Below are positions 23,887 to 31,542 of a stretch of DNA of 38,353 nt, piece by piece. How positions within the stretch are numbered: position 1 is the first letter of the stretch; each line of letters opens with the position of its first letter. A model generated the notes under the pieces. It did not search any database, had not been told where the DNA came from, and saw nothing but the letters and a program-made list of their open reading frames with translations. A program made the position numbers and the translations under genes. This stretch comes from Streptomyces sp. DH24 (GTDB taxonomy: Bacteria; Actinomycetota; Actinomycetes; Streptomycetales; Streptomycetaceae), in the NCBI RefSeq assembly GCF_029813775.1, contig NZ_JARVKW010000059.1, positions 1-38,353 of the forward strand, read 5' to 3'.

Positions 23887-24900
23887 TCAGTGCTTGGCGG
23901 GCAGGAATCCCACCTTGTCGTACGCCTGGGCGAGGGTCTCGGCGGCGACGGCGCGCGCCTTCTCCGCGCCCTTGGCCAGGATCGAGTCCAGCGTCTCCGG
24001 GTCGTCCAGGTACTGCTGGGTGCGCTCCCGGAACGGCGTCACGAACTCGGTCATGACCTCGGCGAGGTCCGTCTTCAGCGCACCGTAGCCCTTGCCCTCG
24101 TACTTCTGCTCCAGTTCGGCGACCGTCGCGCCGGTGAGCGTCGAGTAGATGGAGAGGAGGTTGCTGACGCCGGGCTTCTCGGCCATGTCGTAGCGGATGA
24201 CCGTGTCCGTGTCGGTGACCGCGCTCTTGACCTTCTTCGCGGTGGCCTTCGGCTCGTCGAGCAGGTTGATGAGGCCCTTGGGCGTGGACGCCGACTTGCT
24301 CATCTTGATCGACGGGTCCTGCAGGTCGTAGATCTTCGCCGTCTCCTTGAGGATGTACGCCTTGGGGAGGGTGAAGATCTCGCCGAAGCGGCCGTTGAAG
24401 CGCTCGGCGAGGTCGCGGGTCAGCTCGATGTGCTGGCGCTGGTCCTCGCCGACCGGGACCTCGTTGGCCTGGTAGAGCAGGATGTCCGCGACCTGGAGGA
24501 TCGGGTACGTGAAGAGGCCGACGCTCGCGCGGTCGGCGCCCTGCCGGGCGGACTTGTCCTTGAACTGGGTCATGCGGGAGGCCTCGCCGAAGCCGGTGAG
24601 GCAGTTCATGATCCAGGCGAGCTGGGCGTGCTCGGGGACGTGGCTCTGGACGAAGAGCGTGCAGCGCTCCGGGTCGAGGCCGGCCGCGAGGAGCTGGGCG
24701 GCGGCCAGGCGGGTGTTCGCGCGCAGGTCCTGCGGGTCCTGCGGAACCGTGATCGCGTGCAGGTCGACGACCATGTAGAACGCGTCGTGGGTCTCCTGGA
24801 GCGCCACCCACTGGCGGACGGCGCCGAGGTAGTTGCCGAGGTGGAACGAGCCTGCTGTGGGCTGGATTCCGGAGAGCACGCGCGGTCGGTCATTCGCCAT
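23887..24900 (-). CDS. trpS: Tryptophan--tRNA ligase
   Basis: 337 residues from ATG 24900; an in-frame ATG three codons earlier is an alternative. Class I synthetase motifs are HLGNY (the HIGH equivalent) near residue 15 and KMSKS at 199-203. The length and spacing match bacterial TrpRS. The sequence GIQPTAGSFHLGNYLGAV is characteristic. It charges tRNA-Trp for translation. Streptomyces often carry a second, indolmycin-resistant TrpRS elsewhere; by its linkage to glyA this is probably the housekeeping copy (S. coelicolor SCO4839 region, from memory). I see no T-box-like leader. It lies downstream of glyA but is separated from it by a strong terminator. Confidence 0.95.
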   Translation of the reverse strand: MANDRPRVLSGIQPTAGSFHLGNYLGAVRQWVALQETHDAFYMVVDLHAITVPQDPQDLRANTRLAAAQLLAAGLDPERCTLFVQSHVPEHAQLAWIMNCLTGFGEASRMTQFKDKSARQGADRASVGLFTYPILQVADILLYQANEVPVGEDQRQHIELTRDLAERFNGRFGEIFTLPKAYILKETAKIYDLQDPSIKMSKSASTPKGLINLLDEPKATAKKVKSAVTDTDTVIRYDMAEKPGVSNLLSIYSTLTGATVAELEQKYEGKGYGALKTDLAEVMTEFVTPFRERTQQYLDDPETLDSILAKGAEKARAVAAETLAQAYDKVGFLPAKH

Positions 24901-24940
24901 GCCCCCCATTCTCTCAGAGAGTCCAGGGGGGTTTGTGCAG

Positions 24941-24980
24941 GGGGAACCGCGGACCGGGGCGGGCCGGTCGGCGGTTCCCC
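24941..24980 (-). terminator. Intrinsic terminator after glyA
   Basis: An extended hairpin: 24941-24950 pairs with 24971-24980, and an inner 6-bp stem (24952-24957 with 24964-24969) closes a 6-nt loop, with one G-G mismatch between the two. It begins 18 nt past the glyA stop. A second small GC hairpin (about 24977-24996) overlaps it on the glyA side. Confidence 0.75.
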
Positions 24981-24998
24981 GCGCCCGTGCGGGGCGCT

Positions 24999-26450
24999 TC
25001 AGCCCAGGTCGATCTCCGGGTAGAGCGGGAAGCCGGCCACCAGGTCCGTCGCCCGCCGGGAGATCTCCTCCGCCACCTTCGGGTCCAGTACGTGGGCGGC
25101 CTTCGACGGGGCGCCGGACTTGGTGGTGCCCGGCTCGGTGCCGGTCAGGACGCGGTCGATCAGGCCCGCGACCTCGTCCATCTCCGCCGTGCCCAGGCCG
25201 CGCGTGGTCAGCGCCGGGGTGCCGATGCGGATGCCGGAGGTGTACCAGGCGCCGTTCGGGTCGGCCGGGATGGCGTTGCGGTTGGTGACGATGCCGGAGT
25301 CCAGCAGGGCGGCCTCGGCCTGGCGGCCGGTGAGGCCGTAGGAGGACGCCACGTCGATCAGGTTCAGGTGGTTGTCCGTGCCGCCGGTCACCAGGGTGGC
25401 GCCGCGGCGCGTCAGGCCCTCGGCGAGGGCGCGGGAGTTGTCGACGATGCGCTGGGCGTAGTCCTGGAAGGACGGCTGCCGGGCCTCGGCGAGGGCGACG
25501 GCCTTGGCGGCCATGACGTGCGGGAGCGGGCCGCCGAGGACCATCGGGCAGCCGCGGTCGACCTGGTCCTTGAGGGAGTCGTCGCACAGGACCATGCCGC
25601 CGCGCGGGCCGCGCAGCGACTTGTGGGTGGTCGTGGTGACGATCTGGGCGTGCGGGACCGGGTCGAAGTCGCCGGTGAGGACCTTGCCTGCCACCAGGCC
25701 CGCGAAGTGGGCCATGTCGACCATGAGCGTGGCGCCGACCTCGTCGGCGATCTCGCGCATGATCCGGAAGTTCACCAGACGCGGGTAGGCGGAGTAGCCG
25801 GCGACGATGATCAGCGGCTTGAACTCGCGGGCCTGGGCGCGCAGGGCGTCGTAGTCGATGAGGCCGGTGGCCGGGTCGGTGCCGTAGGAGCGCTGGTCGA
25901 ACATCTTGCCGGAGATGTTCGGGCGGAAGCCGTGGGTGAGGTGGCCGCCCGCGTCCAGGGACATGCCGAGCATGCGCTGGTTGCCGAAGGCCTGGCGCAG
26001 CTCGGCCCAGTCGGCGTCGGTCAGCTCGTTGATCTGGCGGACGCCGGTCTTCGCCAGGAAGGGCGCCTCGACGCGGTCGGCGAGGACGGCCCAGAAGGCG
26101 ACGAGGTTGGCGTCGATGCCGGAGTGCGGCTGGACGTAGGCGTGGCGGGCGCCGAACAGCTCGCGGGCGTGCTCGGCGGCGAGGGACTCGACGGTGTCGA
26201 CGTTGCGGCAGCCGGCGTAGAAGCGGCGGCCGACGGTGCCCTCGGCGTACTTGTCGCTGAACCAGTTGCCCATCGCGAGGAGGGTCGCCGGGGAGGCGTA
26301 GTTCTCGGAGGCGATCAGCTTGAGCATCTCGCGCTGGTCGTGCACCTCCTGGCCGATGGCGTCGGCGACGCGCGGCTCGACGGCGCGGATCACGTCGAGG
26401 GCGGCTCGGTAGGCGGTGGACTCGGTGGAGAGGGGCTGCTGGTCTGGCAT
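24999..26450 (-). CDS. glyA: Serine hydroxymethyltransferase
   Basis: 483 residues, the longer form found in actinomycetes (about 60 more than E. coli GlyA). ATG 26450 has GGAGG 5 nt upstream. The PLP-binding lysine is Lys277 in TTTTHKSLRGPRGG. Other family marks are LIASENYAS, YAEGTVGRRFYAGC, VDMAHFAGLVAG and GTDNHLNLIDV. It interconverts serine and glycine with tetrahydrofolate, supplying 5,10-methylene-THF for purine and thymidylate synthesis. A ZTP riboswitch in its leader senses the folate/purine signal ZMP/ZTP, fitting that role. Confidence 0.96.
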   Translation of the reverse strand: MPDQQPLSTESTAYRAALDVIRAVEPRVADAIGQEVHDQREMLKLIASENYASPATLLAMGNWFSDKYAEGTVGRRFYAGCRNVDTVESLAAEHARELFGARHAYVQPHSGIDANLVAFWAVLADRVEAPFLAKTGVRQINELTDADWAELRQAFGNQRMLGMSLDAGGHLTHGFRPNISGKMFDQRSYGTDPATGLIDYDALRAQAREFKPLIIVAGYSAYPRLVNFRIMREIADEVGATLMVDMAHFAGLVAGKVLTGDFDPVPHAQIVTTTTHKSLRGPRGGMVLCDDSLKDQVDRGCPMVLGGPLPHVMAAKAVALAEARQPSFQDYAQRIVDNSRALAEGLTRRGATLVTGGTDNHLNLIDVASSYGLTGRQAEAALLDSGIVTNRNAIPADPNGAWYTSGIRIGTPALTTRGLGTAEMDEVAGLIDRVLTGTEPGTTKSGAPSKAAHVLDPKVAEEISRRATDLVAGFPLYPEIDLG

Positions 26451-26486
26451 GTCGGCCTCCGGGCGTGGCTGTCGGCGGTCACGGTT

Positions 26487-26590
26487 CGGCCCAGGCGCAC
26501 GGCACTCGCGCGGCGAGCCTGTCGCCAGGCTCCCGGAGCCGCTTCCCGATGGTCGGTCCCATCCCAGCACGCCAGTCACGGCCCGCCGCC
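26487..26590 (-). ncRNA. ZTP (pfl) riboswitch in the glyA leader
   Basis: On the minus strand the leader reads GGGCCGTGACTGGCG, then a hairpin GATGG-GACCGA-CCATC directly followed by GGGAAGC, a variable hairpin (GGGAGCC region), and finally GCGCCTGGGCC. These are the conserved blocks of the pfl motif in the right order and spacing, including the terminal CGCCTGGGC strand of the pseudoknot. It ends about 37 nt before the glyA ATG. The class binds ZMP/ZTP, which accumulates when 10-formyl-THF is low, and turns on one-carbon genes such as glyA. A TAGGCT (26591-26596, minus strand) just upstream is a likely -10. Confidence 0.92.
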
Positions 26591-26763
26591 AGCCTACCGG
26601 GCGGCGCCTCCGGGCCCGTCGGCGCGTCCACCATGCGGGCGACGGCGAGAGGCGGGCGACGGGCCTCCGGGAGGCCGCTGACCACGGCGGACGCACGGCC
26701 CGCGACCGTCGCCGACACTGCGACCGTCGGCCACCCACCATCGGCGGCTCACGGCGTGCGCGT

Positions 26764-26817
26764 GGCCGGCGGCGTGCACGGGGCCGGCGGCGTGCACGGG
26801 GCCCGCGGCGCGCGCGG
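26764..26817. repeat. Tandem 18-bp G+C-rich repeats upstream of glyA
   Basis: Two perfect copies of ggccggcggcgtgcacgg (26764-26781, 26782-26799) are followed by a diverged third (26800-26817). They fill the gap between the glyA promoter and the ATP-grasp gene (26597-26839), where I see no convincing gene. They could act as a weak terminator structure for neither or either side. Confidence 0.7.
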
Positions 26818-26839
26818 GCCCCTCGGCGCGCACCCGCGG

Positions 26840-28024
26840 CTAGAGAATCACGTGCGGCAGGAAGCGGGCGTACTCGTCGGTGATCAGGCCGGAGGACTCG
26901 CGGATGCCGAGGCCGGCCGCCTCGTCCTCGACGACCCAGGTGCCGAGGACGACGCGGTTGCCGTCGAAGGACGGCAGGGGCGCGAGCTCCTGGTAGCAGC
27001 AGGGTTCGTCGCGGACGGCGGGGGCGGCGCCCGGCTCGTGGACGGTGACGCCGGCGCCTTCCCTGCCCAGCAGGGGCTTGGCGACGTAGCCGGTGGTGTC
27101 CGCGAGTTCGCGGGGGCCGTCGAGGTAGGCCGGGAGCAGGTTGGGGTGGCCGGGGTAGAGCTCCCAGAGGACGGCGAGCAGGGCCTTGTTGCTGAGCAGC
27201 ATCTTCCACGCCGGTTCGATCCACAGGGTGCTGCCCGTGCCGCCGCCGTTGTCGAGGGTGTCGAGGACCTGGCCGGCGAACCGGTCGGTGGTGAGCCACT
27301 CCCAGGGGTAGAGCTTGAAGCAGCTGCGGATGAAGCGCAGACGCAGGTCGACGAAGCGGCCGGAGAGGCGGTCCCAGCCGATCTCCTCCATCGTGATCCA
27401 GGCGGTGTCGAGGCCTGCCTGTTCGGCGGTCTCCTTGAGGTAGGCGACCGTCATCAGGTCCTCGCCGTACTCGTCGGCGTCGGAGTACGCGAAGTACAGC
27501 GGGCTGCCCGGCGGGAGCAGGGGGGCCTGTTTCTTCCAGGCGTCGACGAGGCGTTCGTGGAGGGAGTTCCACTGGTCGGCGCCCGGGAAGCGTTCCTCCA
27601 TCCAGAACCACTGGGGGGAGGCGGCCTCCACCAGGGAGGTGGGGGTGTCGGCGTTGTACTCCAGCAGCTTGGCGGGGCCGGTGCCGTCGTAGCGCAGGTC
27701 GAAGCGGCCGTAGACGGACGGGAGTTCGGCGCGCCGGCGCCAGGCCTCGGCGACCGCGCGGGCCAGGCGCGGGTCGGTGATGCCGAGGTCCGTGAAGCGG
27801 TCCTCGGCCACGATGTGGGCCGCCGCGGCGAGGCACATGCGGTGCAGTTCCTCGACGACCTCCTCCAGTGCCTCGACCTCGTCCAGCGTGAAGACGTAGT
27901 ACGCGCTCTCGTCCCAGTAGGGGCGCAGCGAGCCGTCGGGGTAGCGGGTGAGCGGGTAGATCAGCCCCTGTTCCTCGACGGTCTGCTGCCAGCCGGGGCG
28001 GGGCTCGATGGTGCGGCGTTCCAT
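26840..28024 (-). CDS. Glutathionylspermidine synthase-like ATP-grasp protein (YgiC/YjfC type)
   Basis: 394 residues from ATG 28024. It matches the stand-alone C-terminal domain family of E. coli glutathionylspermidine synthase, as in YgiC/YjfC: WDESAYYVFTLDEVEALEEV near the start, YGRFDLRYDGTGPAKLLEYN (Asp/Glu/Asn ATP-grasp ligands) and the later GREGAGVTVHEPG loop. It ends LITDEYARFLPHVIL. Such proteins have an ATP-grasp amide-ligase fold, but since actinomycetes use mycothiol and lack glutathione, glutathionylspermidine is not a likely product; the true substrate is unknown. The start lies 16 nt after the stop of a small lipoprotein gene, as in the enterobacterial ygiB-ygiC pair. Confidence 0.9.
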   Translation of the reverse strand: MERRTIEPRPGWQQTVEEQGLIYPLTRYPDGSLRPYWDESAYYVFTLDEVEALEEVVEELHRMCLAAAAHIVAEDRFTDLGITDPRLARAVAEAWRRRAELPSVYGRFDLRYDGTGPAKLLEYNADTPTSLVEAASPQWFWMEERFPGADQWNSLHERLVDAWKKQAPLLPPGSPLYFAYSDADEYGEDLMTVAYLKETAEQAGLDTAWITMEEIGWDRLSGRFVDLRLRFIRSCFKLYPWEWLTTDRFAGQVLDTLDNGGGTGSTLWIEPAWKMLLSNKALLAVLWELYPGHPNLLPAYLDGPRELADTTGYVAKPLLGREGAGVTVHEPGAAPAVRDEPCCYQELAPLPSFDGNRVVLGTWVVEDEAAGLGIRESSGLITDEYARFLPHVIL

Positions 28025-28040
28025 GTCCGGGCCGGTCCGC

Positions 28041-28349
28041 TCAGCCGCCGCCGCTGCCGGACGCCGAGCAGCCGAAGCCGCCGCGGTCGACGGCCTCGCT
28101 GCGGCTGAAGGAGCCGTACTGGACGTGGCTTCCGTCGATGTCCCCGTCGTAGTACCACTCGCCGTTGGACGAATATCCCTCGCAGTTGTCGTCCGAGATG
28201 ATCCGGTAGCCCTTGTACAGGTCGTAGCTGTCGCGGTCCACGCAACGGCGGTCCGGTTCCGACCCGCAGGAGGTCAGGGCCGCCGCGACGACTCCCATGC
28301 CGCCGAGTACCACCGTGCTCGACCGCAGCCGGCGCCGTGTGTGAGCCAT
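28041..28349 (-). CDS. Small lipoprotein, YgiB-like (DUF1190-type) partner of the ATP-grasp gene
   Basis: 102 residues from ATG 28349, with GGGGGAG 8 nt upstream. Basic N-terminus, hydrophobic segment and lipobox ALTSC with lipidated Cys28. The mature part is rich in Tyr, Ser, Asp and Gly, with internal cysteines (RRCVDRDSYDLYKGYR, NCEGYSSNGEWYYDG). It ends in RGGFGCSASGSGGG, reminiscent of the RGGFG tail of E. coli YgiB. Position directly before a YgiC-like gene strengthens the comparison. It should be anchored to the outer face of the membrane. Function unknown. Confidence 0.82.
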   Translation of the reverse strand: MAHTRRRLRSSTVVLGGMGVVAAALTSCGSEPDRRCVDRDSYDLYKGYRIISDDNCEGYSSNGEWYYDGDIDGSHVQYGSFSRSEAVDRGGFGCSASGSGGG

Positions 28350-28638
28350 GTGTTCGTCTCCCCCGAAGTGGTGCGTGGCCGATTGCCGGCCGACCGGTTT
28401 CCGGCCGCAAGCCTAGGGTCCGCGGGGTGGCGGCGCCCAGGCGGCCGGGGGATACGGGGGCCCGGGGGCGGGGACTTGGGGCGGTTTGCCCGTCGATTCT
28501 CACAACTCCCGTACAACCCTCCCCGCCCGTCGCGAGTCGGAATGCCGTGGTGGGGAGGGTCTTCGCACAGCCGGGCCACAGCAGTGGCCTACGATGCGCA
28601 CACCCTTCATAAAGATCACATAAGAGGATGTGCACGTC

Positions 28639-29529
28639 ATGTCAGCCCGTTTCCGGCACCGCCCCCTTCGCGGCATGTCCGCCGTCGCCGCCCTGCTCGC
28701 GCTCGGCGCGGCGGGATGTTCGGACGTCTCCGACGCCGTCGACAGCGCCAAGGACGGCGCGAAGAAGGTGGCTCGCCAGCGCTCGGTGTTCTCGCTGGAC
28801 GTCGGCGACTGCTACAACCCGCACGGCAAGGCCGAGGGGACGGCGTACGCCGTCGAGATCGTGCCCTGCGACGAGGCGCACGAGGGCCAGGTCGTCGGCG
28901 AGTTCGCGATCGACAAGGGCAAGGCGTACCCCGGCGACGACGAGGTCTCGGCGATCGCGGACACCCGCTGCCCGGTCGAGGCGCAGACGTACTCCCCGGA
29001 CACCTGGGCGCTCCCCAAGGGCGTCGCCCTCTTCTACTACACCCCGACCAGCGAGAGCTGGGCGACGGGTGACCGCGCGGTGAGCTGCACCTACACCATG
29101 GAGAAGGGCACGTTCAAGGGCTCGCTGGACACCGCGAAGTCCCTCAAGCCCGAACAGGCCACCTACCTCAAGGGTTCGAACGCGGTCTACGAGGCCCTGT
29201 GGGCGAACCAGCCCGAGAAGGAGAACGTCGAGGACGACCTGGCCGGCTACAAGGCGATGGCCAAGGCCGTCGCGGCGGCCCTCGACACCCACGTCGAGGG
29301 CATGAAGGGCATCGAGGGCACCGAGGTCGGCAAGCTCCGCGCCACGCTGACGAAGGCGGCCGGACACTGGAAGAAGGCCGCGGACGCCGCCGACTCCGAC
29401 GCGTTCTACACCGCCTACGACCCGGCGTTCACCGGCATCGACCCGAACGAGTCGGTCGCCGCCCGCGAGGAACTCGGCCTGGCCACCACCGTCCCGGCCG
29501 AGGACGCCGAGGTCTGGGCGGCCAGCTGA
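28639..29529 (+). CDS. Septum-formation-domain lipoprotein
   Basis: 296 residues from ATG 28639 (AGAGGA 10 nt upstream); a GTG three codons earlier is possible but only 2 nt from that site. The N-terminus has a basic region, a hydrophobic stretch and a probable lipobox ending at Cys27 (LGAAGCSD). The Septum_form-type domain is visible in VFSLDVGDCYNP and VEIVPCDEAHEGQVVGEF, followed by two further cysteines (TRCPVEAQTY, AVSCTYTM). The second half is helical and lysine-rich (YKAMAKAVAAAL, KAAGHWKKAADAADSDAFY). It is exported and likely extracytoplasmic. The domain name comes from genes near septation loci; no direct activity is established. It stands alone. Confidence 0.85.
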   Translation: MSARFRHRPLRGMSAVAALLALGAAGCSDVSDAVDSAKDGAKKVARQRSVFSLDVGDCYNPHGKAEGTAYAVEIVPCDEAHEGQVVGEFAIDKGKAYPGDDEVSAIADTRCPVEAQTYSPDTWALPKGVALFYYTPTSESWATGDRAVSCTYTMEKGTFKGSLDTAKSLKPEQATYLKGSNAVYEALWANQPEKENVEDDLAGYKAMAKAVAAALDTHVEGMKGIEGTEVGKLRATLTKAAGHWKKAADAADSDAFYTAYDPAFTGIDPNESVAAREELGLATTVPAEDAEVWAAS

Positions 29530-29544
29530 CGCTCCGAGGGGGTG

Positions 29545-29574
29545 CGGTGCCGGGCCGCCCGGGGCACGGCACCG
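29545..29574. terminator. Putative terminator between convergent genes
   Basis: CGGTGCC (29545-29551) and GGCACCG (29568-29574) form a 7-bp stem with further G-C pairing possible in the loop. It lies in the 67-bp gap between the septum-domain gene and the MocR gene and could serve both. Confidence 0.5.
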
Positions 29575-29596
29575 GTACGCCGCCCGCGGCGCGTCC

Positions 29597-30982
29597 TCAC
29601 GGCAGTACCCGGTACAACGCCTCCAGCGTCGCCCCCCACGCGTGCCCCGGCGCTGTCCCGTAGCCCACCACCAGCGCGTCCAGCCGCTCCGCGCGGGCGG
29701 ACTCGTGGCGGTAGGTGGTCAGGCCGTGCAGGGCCAGGTCGTGCCATGCCGCCGACCGGATCGCCGCCCTCTCCGTGCCGGGCGGCAGGCGGAGCAGGGC
29801 GTGCAGGCCGGCCGCGATTCCGGTGACCGTGACGTCCGGGGCGTGGGCCGCGAGGCCCGCGACCAGGGCGTCACGGCGGCGCCGGTAGCGCAGGCGGGAC
29901 GCGCGTACGTGGCGGTCGTAGGCGCCCGACGTGATGAACTCCGCGAGCGTGAGCTGGTCCAGCGCCCCGCACAGGTCGACGTGCCCCTTCGCCCGGGTGA
30001 CCTCGTCCACCAGGCCCGGCGGCAGCACCATCCACGCCAGACGCAGGCCGGGGGCCAGGGATTTGCTGGCCGTGCCGAGGTAGACCACGTGGTCGGGGTC
30101 CAGGCCCTGCAGGGCGCCGACCGGCTGGCGGTCGTAGCGGAACTCGCCGTCGTAGTCGTCCTCCAGGACCAGGCCACCCGTGCGGCGGGCCCAGTCGACC
30201 ACCGTGGTCCGCCGGTCGGGGTGCAGGGGCACGCCCATCGGGAACTGGTGGGCGGGTGTCAGCAGCACCGCGCCCTCCGTGCTCAGGCCCGCCGGGTCCG
30301 TGCCCCGCGCGTCGAACGGCAGCGGTTCGGTACGCAGGCCCGCCCCGCGCAGCAGCGACCAGTGGGCGTCCAGGCCGTACGACTCGACCGCGACCGTCTC
30401 GGCGCCGCGCGCCCGGATCACCCGGCCGAGCAGGCTCAGCCCGTGGACCAGGCCGCCGCACACCACGATCCGTTCCGGGTGGGCGCTTACGCCCCGGGAC
30501 CGAGCGAGGTACTGGGCGAGGGCGGACCGCAGTTCCGGGCGGCCCCGCGGGTCGCCGTAGTCGAGCACGTCGTACGGCGCCGCGGCCAGCGCGCGGCGGG
30601 CCGCCCTGAGCCAGGCCGCGCGGGGGAACGCCGACAGGTCGGGCGAGCCGGGCCGCAGGTCGTACGCCGGGCGTGCCGGGCGTCGCGCGGAGCGGGTGGT
30701 GCCGGCGGGCGGGGCCACCCGCCGTTCCGCCGCCCTCGTGCCCGACCCCTGCCGGGCCGTCAGCCAGCCCTCGGCGACGAGGTCGGCGTAGGCGTCGGCG
30801 ACCGTGTTGCGGGCGATGCCCAGGTCGGCGGCGAGCGCCCGGGAGGAGGGCAGCCGGGTGCCGGGCGCGAGGCGGCCGGTGCGCACGGCCTCGCGCAGGG
30901 CGTCGGTCAGGCCCCGGCGCAGACCGGGACCGGTCGGTTCGAGGTGCAGGTCGACGCCCAAAGTGGCCCAGCGTTCTGCCAT
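29597..30982 (-). CDS. MocR/PdxR-type regulator (GntR domain fused to aminotransferase-like domain)
   Basis: 461 residues. The N-terminal GntR winged helix (about 15-85) shows LRRGLTDALREAVRTGRLAP and RALAADLGIARNTVADAYAD. A type I aminotransferase-like domain fills the rest, with the PLP lysine at Lys307 in TASKSLAPGLRLAW and the family's LTPAHQFPMGVPL and LEDDYDGEFRYD. MocR proteins sense PLP or PLP-amine adducts. It is divergent from two AhpD-like genes 47 bp away, which it probably controls, together with itself. A TGGACCA element lies in the shared promoter region. Confidence 0.93.
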   Translation of the reverse strand: MAERWATLGVDLHLEPTGPGLRRGLTDALREAVRTGRLAPGTRLPSSRALAADLGIARNTVADAYADLVAEGWLTARQGSGTRAAERRVAPPAGTTRSARRPARPAYDLRPGSPDLSAFPRAAWLRAARRALAAAPYDVLDYGDPRGRPELRSALAQYLARSRGVSAHPERIVVCGGLVHGLSLLGRVIRARGAETVAVESYGLDAHWSLLRGAGLRTEPLPFDARGTDPAGLSTEGAVLLTPAHQFPMGVPLHPDRRTTVVDWARRTGGLVLEDDYDGEFRYDRQPVGALQGLDPDHVVYLGTASKSLAPGLRLAWMVLPPGLVDEVTRAKGHVDLCGALDQLTLAEFITSGAYDRHVRASRLRYRRRRDALVAGLAAHAPDVTVTGIAAGLHALLRLPPGTERAAIRSAAWHDLALHGLTTYRHESARAERLDALVVGYGTAPGHAWGATLEALYRVLP

Positions 30983-31022
30983 GGAAATGGACCATACCTC
31001 TGGGCTGCTTCCCTCCTAGGGT
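30981..31022 (+). promoter_or_regulatory. Shared promoter region of MocR and AhpD-like genes, with -10 and TGGACCA element
   Basis: TAGGGT (31017-31022) ends 7 nt before the ATG at 31030 and fits a leaderless promoter. The sequence atggaaatggaccatacc (30981-30998) overlaps the expected -35 zone and the MocR start codon. It contains TGGACCA, a form seen in several MocR operators, so it may be the binding site. Confidence 0.45.
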
Positions 31023-31029
31023 CGGGGGC

Positions 31030-31542
31030 ATGACCACGAACACGACGAACCCGACGGCCCCCGCGCCGTACGCTCCCGAACACCCCCCGCGCCTGGACTG
31101 GGCCGCGCTCGCGCCCGAGGTGTTCAAGGCGATGGTCCGGCTCGACACGGCCGTCGGGCGGGGCCTCGACCCCACGCTGCACGAGCTGGTGAAGATCCGC
31201 GCCTCCCAGATCAACCGCTGCGCCCTGTGCATCGACATGCACAGCAAGGACGCGCTCGCGGCGGGCGAGAGCGTCGAGCGGATCATCCAGCTCAACTCCT
31301 GGGAGGAGTCGCGGCACTTCTACACCGAGAAGGAGCTGGCGGCCCTGGAGCTGACCGAGGCCGTCACTGTGCTGACCGACGGATTCGTGCCGGACGAGGT
31401 GTACGAGCGGGCCGCCAAGCACTTCGAGGAGGCCGAACTGGCCCAGCTGATCGCCGCGATCGCCGCGATCAACGCGTGGAACCGCTTCGGGGTGACCTGC
31501 CGCCGGACGCCGGGCCACTACCGCCCGGAGCGGCACAAGTGA
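31030..31542 (+). CDS. Carboxymuconolactone decarboxylase/AhpD-family protein, copy 1
   Basis: 170 residues from ATG 31030. The AhpD-like signature is RASQINRCALCIDMHSKDAL with redox Cys64 and Cys67 and His71, plus conserved Glu residues. After a Pro-rich N-terminus the protein is all helical. Proteins of this class act as peroxidase or disulfide-relay components; the electron donor and substrate are not evident here. It is the first of a three-gene set with a paralogue and a PEP-mutase-family gene, all overlapping. It shares a 56-nt block with copy 2 that differs at only one base. Confidence 0.9.
   Translation: MTTNTTNPTAPAPYAPEHPPRLDWAALAPEVFKAMVRLDTAVGRGLDPTLHELVKIRASQINRCALCIDMHSKDALAAGESVERIIQLNSWEESRHFYTEKELAALELTEAVTVLTDGFVPDEVYERAAKHFEEAELAQLIAAIAAINAWNRFGVTCRRTPGHYRPERHK

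Noticed and set aside
24901..24998. T-box or tryptophan attenuator for trpS
   Set aside because: The gap contains a terminator for glyA but no Trp-codon leader peptide and no T-box AGGGTGGNACCGCG-type element.
26594..26833. Minus-strand frame with repeated Ala/Gly/Pro/His units upstream of glyA
   Set aside because: The product merely translates the 18-bp DNA repeats and would be transcribed across the glyA promoter; no ribosome-binding site or conservation signal.
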